From [Clostridium] hylemonae DSM 15053 (GTDB lineage Bacteria; Bacillota; Clostridia; Lachnospirales; Lachnospiraceae), in NCBI RefSeq assembly GCF_008281175.1, contig NZ_CP036524.1, positions 3,658,001 to 3,722,000 on the forward strand: a stretch of DNA of 64,000 nucleotides, written 5' to 3'. Position 1 is the first letter of the stretch. Each line of letters starts with the position of its first letter. Shown here piece by piece: positions 1 through 8,809 of this stretch. The position numbers and the translations under genes are program-made. A model generated the notes under the pieces. That model had not been told where the DNA came from, ran no database searches, and worked only from the letters and a program-made list of their open reading frames with translations.

Positions 1-145
1 CCTGCGTATCCTTGACATCTTTTACCGCATTATTAAAGATATCAGAGAACAGGCTGTTTCCGCTCTGTTCTACATTTTCATTTCTTTTTAACGTCCCGAT
101 AGAGTCCATTCTCTGAATCGGGGTGATAAATCCGTTTTCTATCAT
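1..145 (-). CDS. fliE: Flagellar hook-basal body protein FliE, 3' part cut by window edge
   Basis: Only the first 48 codons are present; the gene runs off the left edge. FliE is the small adaptor joining the MS ring to the proximal rod. The translation contains LFSDIFNNAVKDVKDTQ, which fits the FliE pattern of a short variable N-terminus followed by an LF-x-A-(I/V)-x-x-(V/L)-x-x-TQ stretch. The start at 145 has the strong ribosome site AGTAGGAGG. It follows flgB after 10 bases, so the two are co-transcribed. The usual flgC does not lie between them. The N-terminus does not look like FlgC, which normally opens with a short start and an SGLTAQ-like rod motif. Identification rests on a short fragment. 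Confidence 0.7.
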   Translation of the reverse strand, partial: MIENGFITPIQRMDSIGTLKRNENVEQSGNSLFSDIFNNAVKDVKDTQ

Positions 146-155
146 GATCTCCCTC

Positions 156-551
156 CTACTGTCCCTTGATCACTGTTCTGAGCCTTGTGATATCACTGTT
201 TACAGAATTGATTCCATACTGATACTGAAGCGCTGTCCGCGTCAGTTCCACCATCTCCGCGTCCGCATTTACATTGTTTCCATCCAGCCTCGCCGTCTCC
301 CCCGGTGTTTCATTGACCACGGCCGACGCTCCGGCTATGGCCTGCCTTACCTGGCGGCCGTCCCCGGCCTTTGTGGCCGCGGCAAGTCTTCTCTGAAACG
401 TCTCCTCAAAGGTGACGTATTTAGATTTATACCCCGGAGTATCTACATTCGCGATATTATTCGATGTGACCCCCTGCTTTGTCCAGAGAAAATCCAGAGA
501 CTTTTCCATCATTCCGATTGTGTTTCCGTACATACTGTTAATCCCATTCAT
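156..551 (-). CDS. flgB: Flagellar basal-body rod protein FlgB
   Basis: Proximal rod component of the flagellar basal body, exported through the flagellar type III system. The N-terminal part carries the rod signature: LDFLWTKQGVTSNNIANVDT followed by PGYKSK and VTFEETF. The C-terminus has the usual helical rod/hook end. The reading frame opens further upstream at 566, but that ATG has no ribosome site, while the ATG at 551 is preceded by GGAGAG at good distance. I therefore use 551, giving 131 residues, normal for FlgB. It is the first visible gene of a basal-body operon running left off the window (fliE next). Confidence 0.93.
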   Translation of the reverse strand: MNGINSMYGNTIGMMEKSLDFLWTKQGVTSNNIANVDTPGYKSKYVTFEETFQRRLAAATKAGDGRQVRQAIAGASAVVNETPGETARLDGNNVNADAEMVELTRTALQYQYGINSVNSDITRLRTVIKGQ

Positions 552-578
552 ACACTCACTCTCCATAAATAGACTAAA

Positions 579-585
579 TTCGACA
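579..585 (-). promoter_or_regulatory. Possible Spo0A box upstream of flgB
   Basis: On the minus strand this reads TGTCGAA, an exact match to the 0A-box core, about 30 bases before the flgB start. It sits within a small inverted repeat (TCGAC-4 nt-GTCGA, 580-593). A seven-base match can easily be chance, and Spo0A is not visible in the window. Confidence 0.2.
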
Positions 586-602
586 CGAGTCGATAAAAAA
601 AA

Positions 603-2732
603 TTAAAGCTCCAGATATTTATTTTCAAATTCATCGACCGGCATAGGCTTATCAAACAGATAACCCTGCCCTAGTTCACAGCCGAAGTTCTTCAAGATCT
701 CCCGCTGCGACACTGTCTCGATCCCCTCCGCCACAGAATGCGTCAGCTTTAGCTCCATACACATGCGAAGTACATATTCTGCAATGACTCTTGGCTTACC
801 GCCGATCTCCAGCCTGTCTATCAGACTCTTATCCAGCTTTATCTCATTGAAATCCGCCAGTGACAACAGCGCCAGGTCGGAATAGCGGGAACCAAAATCA
901 TCAAGGGAAATGCGGAAGCCTGACTTCTGTATATCATCCAGAAGCTCTTTCAGTGTATCCCGCTCCAGCATACCGATGCTCTCTGTAACTTCGATCGTGA
1001 TCTGTCCGGGATCCACCCCGAATTTCCTGCAGACCGCCCTCATCTTCTCTACTACTTCATCTTCCATCATCGTTACACGGGAGAAGTTAACGGCAATTCC
1101 CACATCCTGGCGGCCTTTTTCCTTCCATTGCTTCAGGATGCGGCACACCCTTTCCAGCACGTAGAAATCAATATATCTGATTATTTCGTCTCCTTCGTAA
1201 CGGCTTACAAAGGAATTCGGAAAGATGATATTTCCATGCTCATCCAGTCTTCTTATGAGCGCCTCGGCCCCGCCTATCCGGTTATTTTTCAGATTGATCT
1301 GAGGCTGCAGATATACGACAAATCTGCCGGTCTCAATTTCTCTCTGAAGATTTTCTGCCAGTACGCCTCTGTACTTCTGAATACTTTTCTGTCCGACAGT
1401 TCCTCTCTTATAATTCTTCACCTTGTTGATATGCATTTTCTCATTGGCCACAGTGATCTGATAGTCGATATCACTCTCACCTTCAAACCAGCTTGAACCG
1501 ATCGCTATCTGCAGCTGTTCATCCCATTTGGCGATCTTCTGCAGCTTCCTGACCTCTTCTTCAAACTCACTCTTCCTGATATCCAGGCAAAAGGCCACAA
1601 ATTCATCATCGCCGACACGGTACACATAATCTCCGAAACACTTTATGAGCGTCTGTGCCACATATCTGAGCATATGGTCGCCCCACTCATATCCATAGGC
1701 ATTGTTGATATTCCTGAGACTGTCGATATCCACTGTAACGATCCCGAACTCTTCCTGATACTGCTGTTCCAGCCATTCAACCATCTGCCGGGATTTCTTC
1801 CGGTTTCCAAGTCCTGTCAGATCATCAATATATCCCGAGTTTTTCGCTTCCTGCCAGATCTGTCTTTTTCTTATATCATTTACGATAAATTCAGGCGTCA
1901 GCCTGAGCAGCACCTCGACATCCGCATTTACCGTCGGATTGTCAACCCCCAGGAATCCGATCACCTCCCCCTCCAGTACGAGAGGCATCGCGAGAAGACT
2001 GTCTACATTCTGAGCCGCCAGAATTCTGTATTCCTCAGAATCATGATTTTTTTCCTTCGACAGCGATGAGATATTATATATCTGGCCTTTTTCAAACGCC
2101 TGCATCCAGCAGTCCACTGCAGACAGCGGCAGCTCCTGCAGGTTGTCTATCTGGGGCTTTATTCCTTTGCGGCATATCTCAAATGTATTCTTAAGCGACT
2201 GCTTTTCCTCGGTTATCTCAAAAATATACGCCCTGTCCGCATCATAATAATCCCGGATGATCGTCAGGAACGCGTAGATAGACTCATCTCCCTCCTTGCT
2301 CTCCCTGTTTAAGGCAAGCGCACAGTCAACAAGCACCTTCTGCACATCCAGTTCCTGCTTCAGTTTTCTCTCCATATCGCAGATCTTTGTGACATCCATG
2401 GCAAATTCCATGCGGGTCTTTCTGCCGTTAAAATTTACAATGATGCCCCGCTTTACAAATTCCCTCTTCATATACTCGTTGTAAAAGTTCCACTCATAAA
2501 AGGATTCTTCGCTGAGCAGATGATTTGTACAGAACGGGCACGGACTGTTTCTGTTCTGCAGTACCTCATAGCATGGTCTTCCATACCACTCTTCCATCTC
2601 AGGATTTCCCAAGATTTCAAGACCCTTTCTGTTCACAAAATACAGCTTGTAGTTCTCTATATCAGACAAATATGTGACATCATTACCTTCATTTACGATC
2701 AAAGATAATATCTCATTATCACTAATAGTCAT
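603..2732 (-). CDS. PAS-GAF-GGDEF-EAL cyclic-di-GMP signalling protein
   Basis: Predicted cytoplasmic c-di-GMP protein. Domains in order: a PAS-like N-terminus with a Cys-rich CPFC segment (about residues 15-110), a GAF domain (about 130-290), GGDEF (about 310-460) and EAL (about 475-709). The cyclase signature reads VGDDEF, so the second Gly of GGDEF is Asp and cyclase activity is doubtful. The phosphodiesterase site looks intact: EALIRR, NFSR, EVTES, the DDFG motif, KLDKS, AEGIE and GQGY. It is therefore most likely a c-di-GMP hydrolase with sensory input. The frame extends to a TTG at 2774, but the ATG at 2732 has AAAGGAT upstream and is preferred. It stands alone between flgB and a divergent chemoreceptor. 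Confidence 0.9.
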   Translation of the reverse strand: MTISDNEILSLIVNEGNDVTYLSDIENYKLYFVNRKGLEILGNPEMEEWYGRPCYEVLQNRNSPCPFCTNHLLSEESFYEWNFYNEYMKREFVKRGIIVNFNGRKTRMEFAMDVTKICDMERKLKQELDVQKVLVDCALALNRESKEGDESIYAFLTIIRDYYDADRAYIFEITEEKQSLKNTFEICRKGIKPQIDNLQELPLSAVDCWMQAFEKGQIYNISSLSKEKNHDSEEYRILAAQNVDSLLAMPLVLEGEVIGFLGVDNPTVNADVEVLLRLTPEFIVNDIRKRQIWQEAKNSGYIDDLTGLGNRKKSRQMVEWLEQQYQEEFGIVTVDIDSLRNINNAYGYEWGDHMLRYVAQTLIKCFGDYVYRVGDDEFVAFCLDIRKSEFEEEVRKLQKIAKWDEQLQIAIGSSWFEGESDIDYQITVANEKMHINKVKNYKRGTVGQKSIQKYRGVLAENLQREIETGRFVVYLQPQINLKNNRIGGAEALIRRLDEHGNIIFPNSFVSRYEGDEIIRYIDFYVLERVCRILKQWKEKGRQDVGIAVNFSRVTMMEDEVVEKMRAVCRKFGVDPGQITIEVTESIGMLERDTLKELLDDIQKSGFRISLDDFGSRYSDLALLSLADFNEIKLDKSLIDRLEIGGKPRVIAEYVLRMCMELKLTHSVAEGIETVSQREILKNFGCELGQGYLFDKPMPVDEFENKYLEL

Positions 2733-3074
2733 ATTTTTCTTATCCTTTCGTAACATTTTATCCCGTGTTCCCAAAGCCGCTGCAGCCTCGTCTTTCCCTG
2801 TCTGTACAAGGCTTAGGCCGCTGTTCTTTACGGGCGGGATCAGTGGCAGTAAAAGTAGACTTTTACCCCCATGGATGATATTATTACTTTGAATAATCGC
2901 TTTAATAAGTAGCTTCTTGCAGAAAAAATCTGAAAATCACAATTTTTACTGTGGAAACAAAAGTCTACAAATATTTCCATATATTTCCCAAATTATCGCC
3001 TTTTTTCGACCGCAAATCTGTACAATTTTACTCAAGTATTGAATTCTGCCTTATAAAAAGCATTCGTGATATGC
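2733..3074. other. Divergent intergenic region between c-di-GMP gene and chemoreceptor
   Basis: About 340 bases without a gene. It contains a near-perfect 18-bp palindrome at 2849-2866 (GTAAAAGT-AG-ACTTTTAC) in the leader of the c-di-GMP gene, and a second short stem formed by AGCCT/AGGCT in the same leader. An AT-rich stretch follows at 2870-3060. I looked for a c-di-GMP riboswitch in this leader and could not support one. The sigma-28-like promoter of the chemoreceptor begins at 3075. Confidence 0.5.
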
Positions 3075-3101
3075 TTATGAATCAGATGATCGTGCCGATA
3101 T
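3075..3101 (+). promoter_or_regulatory. Sigma-28-like promoter of chemoreceptor gene
   Basis: TTAT at 3075-3078, 15 bases, then GCCGATAT at 3094-3101. The -10 box is the full flagellar sigma (FliA/SigD) consensus. The same TTAT-N15-GCCGATAT pattern recurs upstream of cheA and of the CZB chemoreceptor in this window, which supports the unusual -35 box. The start codon lies 77 bases downstream. Confidence 0.75.
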
Positions 3102-3177
3102 ATATTAAGAGTGATTTATCTTCATAAGCTGTATTTATTACAAAACGAAAGAAAAGGGAAAAGGTGGTGTATCAGAA

Positions 3178-4974
3178 TTGGAAAAATCATTCCAAAAAAA
3201 TACGAAAACGATCCGGAGGAAGCTCGTGTCTTCTTTTGCAATTGTCACAGTTATCGCCAGTTTAGCTGGTATCCTCGGGATCATCGTAACTAATGTCATG
3301 AATTCGCAGTATACCGGCGCCATAAAAAATTATGGCTTTGCCCAGGGAGATGCGGGTCAGGCAATGGCATCGCTTGCAGAATCGCAGGAGCTCCTGTTCG
3401 CGACGATCGCGCTGGATGATCCGCAGCATGTCTCTGAAGCAGAAGAATTAATGAACAAGGCTTTGGCAGATGTAAGCACGCATATGGATGACGTAAGGCC
3501 TACACTTAAGACGGAGGGCGGCAAAGAAGCCTTTAAGAAATTTGAGACAGACTATGCTGCTTATAAAGAAAGCCTCCTCGGTCTGGCAGGGGAAGCCATG
3601 GCTGCTGACAAAGAGAATGAAGATCTTGTCGCAGAAAAGATAACTGACGAGAATGATCCTCTGTACCAGGCTGCCATGACAGATATGCAAAATCTTATGG
3701 AGTCAAAAGTCACAGGCGGCAATGAAGTTATCGACTCGTTAACGAACGCCTCGATCATAGCAATGGTGGCTGCTGTAGTTATCCTTTTAGCTGCTGTCGT
3801 TGTGATCATCGTAATAGCCGCAAGGCTGAGACAGCAGATCGCAATGCCTATACAGCGGTGCGCGGACCGTCTCAAGCTGCTGTCCCAGGGAGACATTACC
3901 ACACCGGTTCCGGATGTCAGCGGTACAGTAGAAGTTAATGAAATGGTAGAATGCTCCAAGATCATTGTATCTGCGCTGAACCAGATCATCAAAGACGAAG
4001 AACAGCTTCTAGGCGGCATGAGCAACGGAGATTTCACAGTATCCTCCAATTGCAAGGACCTGTATATCGGTGATTTTGCTCCTCTTCTGGAAGCAATCAG
4101 AGGTATCTGCTTCCGCCTGAACGATACGATGGAACAGATCACAGAAGCTTCTGTGCAGGTAGACGCAGGCGCCGATCAGGTATCCAGCGGAGCACAGGCG
4201 CTTTCCCAGGGGGCTACCGAACAGGCAAGCTCTGTACAGGAACTGGCCGCTACCATCAACGACATCTCAACGCAGATCTCCGCCAATGCGGAAAACGCGC
4301 AGAATGCCAATGAACTGTCCAATCACGTAGGTTCTGATATCAATGAGAGCAACCAGCACATGAGCGAAATGACAGACGCCATGGCCGCAATCGGCGAGGC
4401 TTCCAACCAGATCGGAAAGATCATCAAGACAATAGAGGATATCGCGTTCCAGACAAATATCCTCGCTCTGAACGCTGCTGTAGAGGCCGCCCGCGCTGGT
4501 TCTGCCGGAAAAGGCTTTGCAGTTGTCGCAGATGAAGTACGTAATCTCGCCGGAAAAAGCCAGGATGCGGCACAGAATACGACTGCATTGATCGAAAACG
4601 CTATCTCAGCAGTGGAGAACGGTACTCAGATAGCCAACACGACGGCCGAGGCCATGGGCAAGGTAGTTACAAACGCGCAGGAAGTTGTCAATCTGATAAA
4701 CTCTATCTCAGAAGCTTCCAAAACGCAGGCTGACTCTGTCGCTCAGGTAACACAGGGGATCGACCAGATATCCAGTGTAGTACAGACCAATTCCGCAACG
4801 GCGGAAGAAAGTGCGGCGGCCAGCGAAGAATTATCCGGGCAGGCAAGACTTTTGAAAGACCTGATGAGTTCCTTCAAGATCCGCGGGAAAGACAATGCGG
4901 CAAGTACGACTTCCTACACTTCCGAGAGTACATACTCAAGCTATACACAGCCGGTCTCCAGTGATAAGTATTAA
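3178..4974 (+). CDS. Methyl-accepting chemotaxis protein, membrane-bound
   Basis: Transmembrane chemoreceptor that signals to CheA/CheW. Residues 16-41 form the first membrane helix. About 42-190 is an extracytoplasmic helical ligand-binding region (four-helix-bundle type), and about 190-215 is the second helix. HAMP follows to about 270, then the methylation and signalling coiled coil to about 580. The hairpin tip is canonical, with [21 protein letters not shown] near residues 420-440. The start is TTG, chosen because AAAGGTGGTG lies at the right distance and no ATG in frame has a better site. The C-terminus ends in a Ser/Tyr-rich tail without the CheR-tethering pentapeptide. It is monocistronic behind a sigma-28-like promoter. 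The ligand cannot be told from sequence. Confidence 0.93.
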   Translation: MEKSFQKNTKTIRRKLVSSFAIVTVIASLAGILGIIVTNVMNSQYTGAIKNYGFAQGDAGQAMASLAESQELLFATIALDDPQHVSEAEELMNKALADVSTHMDDVRPTLKTEGGKEAFKKFETDYAAYKESLLGLAGEAMAADKENEDLVAEKITDENDPLYQAAMTDMQNLMESKVTGGNEVIDSLTNASIIAMVAAVVILLAAVVVIIVIAARLRQQIAMPIQRCADRLKLLSQGDITTPVPDVSGTVEVNEMVECSKIIVSALNQIIKDEEQLLGGMSNGDFTVSSNCKDLYIGDFAPLLEAIRGICFRLNDTMEQITEASVQVDAGADQVSSGAQALSQGATEQASSVQELAATINDISTQISANAENAQNANELSNHVGSDINESNQHMSEMTDAMAAIGEASNQIGKIIKTIEDIAFQTNILALNAAVEAARAGSAGKGFAVVADEVRNLAGKSQDAAQNTTALIENAISAVENGTQIANTTAEAMGKVVTNAQEVVNLINSISEASKTQADSVAQVTQGIDQISSVVQTNSATAEESAAASEELSGQARLLKDLMSSFKIRGKDNAASTTSYTSESTYSSYTQPVSSDKY

Positions 4975-5012
4975 TTGGGAATTTTTGTTGGGGAATTGGG
5001 GTTGTGGTGTAC

Positions 5013-5257
5013 GGCGCAGGAAAGGCGGCGGGAAGCGGCGGACCGGTCAGTGCGCTTGCAATCCGTAAGTAAAAAAGACGTGGTATTAACAGACACCGAC
5101 AGATGCGCCGGAAAATCTGGATGATTTTCCGGCTTAGCTGTCTCAGGAACTGCGCTTGATGCGCAGTTCCTGGTCTGTTTATACCGCGTCTTTTTTACTA
5201 ACGGATTGGCAAAGCTCCCTCCGACGGCCCGCCGCTTCCCGCCGCCTTTCCTGCGCC
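5013..5257. repeat. 245-bp branched inverted-repeat element
   Basis: A perfect 29-bp inverted repeat forms the outer arms (5013-5041 with 5229-5257, GC-rich). A second, slightly imperfect stem pairs about 5054-5094 with about 5173-5218. Inside it are two perfect hairpins: GCCGGAAAATC with its complement (5107-5117/5123-5133, closed further by GACAG/CTGTC at 5098/5138), and CAGGAACTGCGC with its complement (5144-5155/5161-5172). As RNA this would be a long stalk bearing two hairpins. The AAAAAAGACG/CGTCTTTTTT part can act as a terminator on both strands, which suits its place between convergent genes. No open reading frame is convincing here, and no target-site duplication is evident. Confidence 0.8.
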
Positions 5258-5422
5258 TGTTGCATCACATGACTCAAAATTCTCCAACGTTGGGAGGATT
5301 CCCTGGCGGGTTACATGGATCTGCACTGTGGCTGTTACGCCTCCCCATCTGACGGAGCGTCCTGCCGCACCCCTGCGCATCCGCACTCTTCACCGTCCAC
5401 TGCCAGAACACTCAAAACTTCC

Positions 5423-6160
5423 TCAAAATTCCCCATCCACATCTGAGAGTATGGAGGTGAGTTTCATCTCCATCTGTATACGCAACAGATCCACGAGATT
5501 TGACAAGTATCCGCTGTCTGCCTGTACGGCCTGCAGGGGAACTGTTTCTCCGGATTCATATTGCTGTGACGCCGCCTGGGAGACGGTTCCGTTTACTGTT
5601 ATGTCTTCTCCTGCGTATTCCATCACTTTTTTCACGTATGACTGTGTCTCTTTAAAGGGCGGGATACCTCCGTACTTGTCCACATTTCCGCTTCCGGCGT
5701 TGTACGCGGCAAGGGCAAGCTTTACATCTCCGCCGTATTTCCTCAGCAGATCTGCTATGTAGGAAGCTCCTCCCATGATGTTCTCTCTCGCGTCATAAGG
5801 ATTGGATACTCCAAGCGCTGCCGCTGTTGCCGGCATGAGCTGCATGACTCCGATGGCGCCTGCCTGAGAGACTGCCGAGGCATTAAAGGCGGATTCTGCC
5901 TTTCCGATGGCTTTCAGCAGATTCGCGTCTACGCCGAACCTGGAAGCCGCCTCCTCAAATATGGCATTCATGGATGACGGAAGGCTGTCAAACAGAGTGG
6001 CTGTGCTGTTTTTCCGGGACTTGGCGGCAAATATCTGCGAAAAGCCTGCGCCTGCCCGCTGCGTGCGCTCCGTGCTGCCGTGCTGTCCGTAATACAGATT
6101 TACCGGCAGTCCGGAGCCGAAGCTTACAGGATCAAAATTATAGTTATTGTAATACGCCAT
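5423..6160 (-). CDS. Lytic transglycosylase (SLT domain), flagellar-locus type
   Basis: Peptidoglycan-cleaving enzyme; in flagellar loci such proteins open the wall for rod or hook passage. The first 75 residues are low in recognisable structure. An SLT domain spans about residues 85-195, with the catalytic Glu in KAIGKAESAF, then GAIGVMQLMPATA, NIMGGASYI and LALAAYNAGSG. About 50 variable residues end the protein. There is no signal peptide, so export is probably through the flagellar secretion system. The frame opens at 6364, but the ATG at 6160 has AAGGAGAGG just upstream, giving 245 residues. It is divergent from the PilZ gene (126-base gap). Confidence 0.88.
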   Translation of the reverse strand: MAYYNNYNFDPVSFGSGLPVNLYYGQHGSTERTQRAGAGFSQIFAAKSRKNSTATLFDSLPSSMNAIFEEAASRFGVDANLLKAIGKAESAFNASAVSQAGAIGVMQLMPATAAALGVSNPYDARENIMGGASYIADLLRKYGGDVKLALAAYNAGSGNVDKYGGIPPFKETQSYVKKVMEYAGEDITVNGTVSQAASQQYESGETVPLQAVQADSGYLSNLVDLLRIQMEMKLTSILSDVDGEF

Positions 6161-6286
6161 CTTCTTTCCTCTCCTTCTTATATTTTTCCTTTGTAAAATC
6201 TTCTTGTTATTTTTAAAATCCGAACGTATAATAAATTTTATACTATAACAGATTTTAATAAATGTCAAAACAGAAAGGGTACTGTT

Positions 6287-6895
6287 ATGTTTCTGATAGA
6301 CTGCCACAAAGCAAGTATTTATACGATAGACAACGAATATCTCTGCGATGCGCACGTTTCCCATATAGCAGACCGCTCTGCGCTTCTTACTTTTGAAGAA
6401 CCGTACGGCGATATTCTGCGCTCCGAAGTGCTCGTAACCTTTTATGATAACGCAAAGGGTCTCGTATCGTGCAGCTGCCGCCTTTCAGACTATAAGGAAT
6501 ATGCCGTCTCCCCGGGAGTGAAGCACAGCAGCGCGCTCTGTTCCTTCGGCGAGGTCGTCACAGCCCTCCAGCGCAGAAATGATCTGAAGGTCCGGGTCGA
6601 TCTCCCCGCCCGTCTGTCTTATACAGACGGCGAAGGAAAGACGATCCGGTCGGACGCGTCCATACGTGATATCAGTGCTGGCGGCGTTTTCGTCATATGT
6701 TCCTGCACGCTTTGTACCGGACAGCAGTTTTCCCTCTCCTTCCGGGCCGGCCAGAAGGAGCTTCTCTTGACTGCAGAGGTCATCCGTATCGATGATGCCG
6801 GATATGGCTGCCGGTTTCCAGATATGACATCCAGCCAGGAAGCGTCGGTCCGAAGCTTTGTTTTCCAGCAGGATTCACGTAACAAACGGTTCTGA
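6287..6895 (+). CDS. PilZ-domain protein (YcgR-like c-di-GMP receptor)
   Basis: A 202-residue cytoplasmic protein with an N-terminal YcgR-like beta domain (about 1-90) and a C-terminal PilZ domain (about 95-195). The c-di-GMP binding motifs are present: a basic QRRNDLKVRV stretch that fits RxxxR, and DISAGGV matching D/N-x-S-x-x-G. Such proteins slow or stop flagellar rotation when c-di-GMP is high. This fits the neighbouring cyclase/phosphodiesterase and flagellar genes. The start has AGAAAGGGT upstream. Its 3' end faces the ylqH-like gene with only two bases between, and no terminator is visible there. Confidence 0.85.
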   Translation: MFLIDCHKASIYTIDNEYLCDAHVSHIADRSALLTFEEPYGDILRSEVLVTFYDNAKGLVSCSCRLSDYKEYAVSPGVKHSSALCSFGEVVTALQRRNDLKVRVDLPARLSYTDGEGKTIRSDASIRDISAGGVFVICSCTLCTGQQFSLSFRAGQKELLLTAEVIRIDDAGYGCRFPDMTSSQEASVRSFVFQQDSRNKRF

Positions 6896-6897
6896 TA

Positions 6898-7251
6898 TCA
6901 GGACGGTTCTTCCCCGGGTGGATCCGCTTCCTGTACCTCAGGTTCCTCTGCCTGCGTCTCCTGTTCCTGCGGTTCCTCTGATTTTGGCTTGTAATTCAGG
7001 AAATAGATATATATGTCCACGATCGCCTGATACAGTTCTTCCGGTATCTCAGATCCGAGATCCAGCTGGGTCAGAAGCGTCGCCAGAGAGTTGTCTTCAT
7101 ATACTGGCACTCCGCTTTTTTCTGCCGTCTCTACAATCTTTTCCGCCAGATACCCCATGCCCGACGCCACGATGACCGGAGACGCCTGTTTGTCCTCATC
7201 ATACGTCAGCGCGACCGCTTTTTTGTTCAGCAATTCATTAAATTCTGACAT
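6898..7251 (-). CDS. FlhB C-terminal-domain homologue (YlqH/FhlB-like)
   Basis: A 117-residue soluble protein resembling the cytoplasmic domain of the type III export switch FlhB. It includes KKAVALTYDEDKQASPVIVA, GYLAEKIVETAEKSGVPVYED and a helical PEELYQAIVDIYIYFL end. The NPTH autocleavage loop is absent, as in the YlqH group. An acidic Glu/Gln/Pro-rich tail of about 25 residues follows. The ATG at 7251 overlaps the preceding gene by 14 bases, so the two are translationally coupled. This mirrors the ylqG-ylqH pair of Bacillus and supports a role in flagellar export or substrate switching. Confidence 0.82.
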   Translation of the reverse strand: MSEFNELLNKKAVALTYDEDKQASPVIVASGMGYLAEKIVETAEKSGVPVYEDNSLATLLTQLDLGSEIPEELYQAIVDIYIYFLNYKPKSEEPQEQETQAEEPEVQEADPPGEEPS

Positions 7252-8677
7252 TGATCGAATTCTTCCTTTCAAATATTTTCGGAAATGCTTCGGAGACCGG
7301 GATGGATCTCTGTCCGGATTCGACGAACAGTTCCTCCGTCTTTATCTCATTTTCCGCCAGTATCTGCGTGATATCGCGGCGTATGGCATCAAGGCTTTCA
7401 TCCAGCGCTTCCGGACAGTTCATCTGAAGCCGGATATTCCCATCCTGGTAAATAAAGTAAAGGTCAAAAAATCCCACATCCTGTACGTCAAACTTTACCA
7501 GTCCCTGTACCGTACGCTTCCGGCTGCCGTCTTCCTCCCGCCTGTCTCCTTCTGCGTCCGGGTCGATCCACATCTCTGCGAACATCAGCCGGCCGTTCAT
7601 CTGTAGCGGTATCATCATGTGCAGCACCGGCATATAGACACTCTCATTGAGCAGCACTGCCTGCATCAGATTCCTGAACACCGCCTTATTCTCACTGCCC
7701 GCAGCTCCGGATACGCCTTCGTCTATGAGTGACGCCAGCTTGTCCATCCACTTCTGCTGGCGCACCGACTTTTCAAATTCTGTGTTTCCAAGCACCTGCA
7801 TGAGCATAGCCGGATCAAATCCCTGGAAATACTTCTGCATTCCCTGGAATTTCATAAGCTCGCCGAACGCCTCCATAAGCCGTACGCCGGAACTGTTCTC
7901 ACACCTTGCCGTGTACGCTGCCAGCTGGGCTGTCATATCCCGCAGCGTCCCCCGGTCGTGGGTCCCTGAGATATAGCGGTTGAGAAATGGAAGAATCTTT
8001 TCCTTCAAAATGGAGGCATTCTCCTCCATCCCGCTGCTGCCGGCCCCTGCCTTGTAATTCAGTTCCCCGGACATGGACTCAAGCTGTTCCCCTGCGTCCT
8101 GGAACATTTTCCCTTTCAGCGTTTCCAGCAGATGGCCGATATTGTGCATAATGTGCGGGCTCTCCGCCATATCCGTATACCGTCTCACGAAGTCGAGCAC
8201 GAGGCTTTTAAGCTCCACAGAATTCGTCTGTTCCATCACCTGCCGGAGAAGTGAAAAGAACGCCCCGTTAAACCGGATAGACGCATTGCCCTGACCTTTG
8301 ACAAATGCCAGAAGTTCCTTCGGCTCCACGTCCACCATGGCGAGAAACTCCGCGATCTGCTGCGCGTAACCGTCCTGAAGTCCGGATTCTGCCAGTGTAG
8401 AAAACCTTTCAAAAAACAGTTTTGAAAATTCTTCCGCCATGGCAGGCATTTCCCGCATCTGCTGTATGAAGTTGTCATAGTTCGATTCATACTGGAACTT
8501 CAATCCTACATTCTGGTCCTGGGACGCGGAATCACTTCTTGCGTCCGGCTTCATGACCTTCTCGGGATTTACCTGTCCCTGGATGGCCGGATCCGTATTT
8601 CTGACCGGGTTTGTCCTCACAGAATTCGTATTTTCATATCCCGCCACAGGGGTCGTTACTTTTAAAATATTTGACAT
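7238..8677 (-). CDS. FliK/YlqG-like flagellar hook-length control-type protein
   Basis: A 479-residue soluble protein without signal peptide. The first 60 residues are polar and disordered-looking, then a long helical region. The last 120 residues resemble a FliK C-terminal domain: VKFDVQDVGFFDLYFIYQDG, IRLQMNCPEALDESLDAIRR and a terminal helix. The N-terminus starts with IL-V-repeats typical of flagellar export substrates. Position directly before the FlhB-tail homologue matches Bacillus ylqG-ylqH. The start has AGTAGGTGA at good distance. It is divergent from cheA. Function as an export ruler or accessory factor is inferred from family and position, not from an exact motif. Confidence 0.62.
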   Translation of the reverse strand: MSNILKVTTPVAGYENTNSVRTNPVRNTDPAIQGQVNPEKVMKPDARSDSASQDQNVGLKFQYESNYDNFIQQMREMPAMAEEFSKLFFERFSTLAESGLQDGYAQQIAEFLAMVDVEPKELLAFVKGQGNASIRFNGAFFSLLRQVMEQTNSVELKSLVLDFVRRYTDMAESPHIMHNIGHLLETLKGKMFQDAGEQLESMSGELNYKAGAGSSGMEENASILKEKILPFLNRYISGTHDRGTLRDMTAQLAAYTARCENSSGVRLMEAFGELMKFQGMQKYFQGFDPAMLMQVLGNTEFEKSVRQQKWMDKLASLIDEGVSGAAGSENKAVFRNLMQAVLLNESVYMPVLHMMIPLQMNGRLMFAEMWIDPDAEGDRREEDGSRKRTVQGLVKFDVQDVGFFDLYFIYQDGNIRLQMNCPEALDESLDAIRRDITQILAENEIKTEELFVESGQRSIPVSEAFPKIFERKNSINVRI

Positions 8678-8694
8678 TTTTTCACCTACTGTAA

Positions 8695-8721
8695 TTATCT
8701 TTTGACATTTTCAGCCGATAT
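8695..8721 (+). promoter_or_regulatory. Sigma-28-like promoter of the che operon
   Basis: TTAT at 8695-8698, 15 bases, GCCGATAT at 8714-8721, about 90 bases before the cheA start. It has the same geometry as the promoters at 3075 and 34713. Confidence 0.75.
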
Positions 8722-8809
8722 ATAGACTATATGAGTACATTAACATAACATCCTCTGGATTTGCAATGTTATTAAATACAAATTAAAAATAAGGTGGTGC
8801 ACAAAGATT

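Noticed and set aside
579-593. Transcription terminator upstream of flgB
   Set aside because: The 5-bp stem is short, and on the minus strand the T-run precedes instead of follows it.
2733-2900. Possible c-di-GMP riboswitch before the GGDEF-EAL gene
   Set aside because: Short stems are present, but the conserved GEMM core and tetraloop/receptor pattern could not be found.
5013-5257. Retron msr-msd RNA
   Set aside because: No reverse transcriptase nearby, and the outer stem and hairpin order do not match retron structure.
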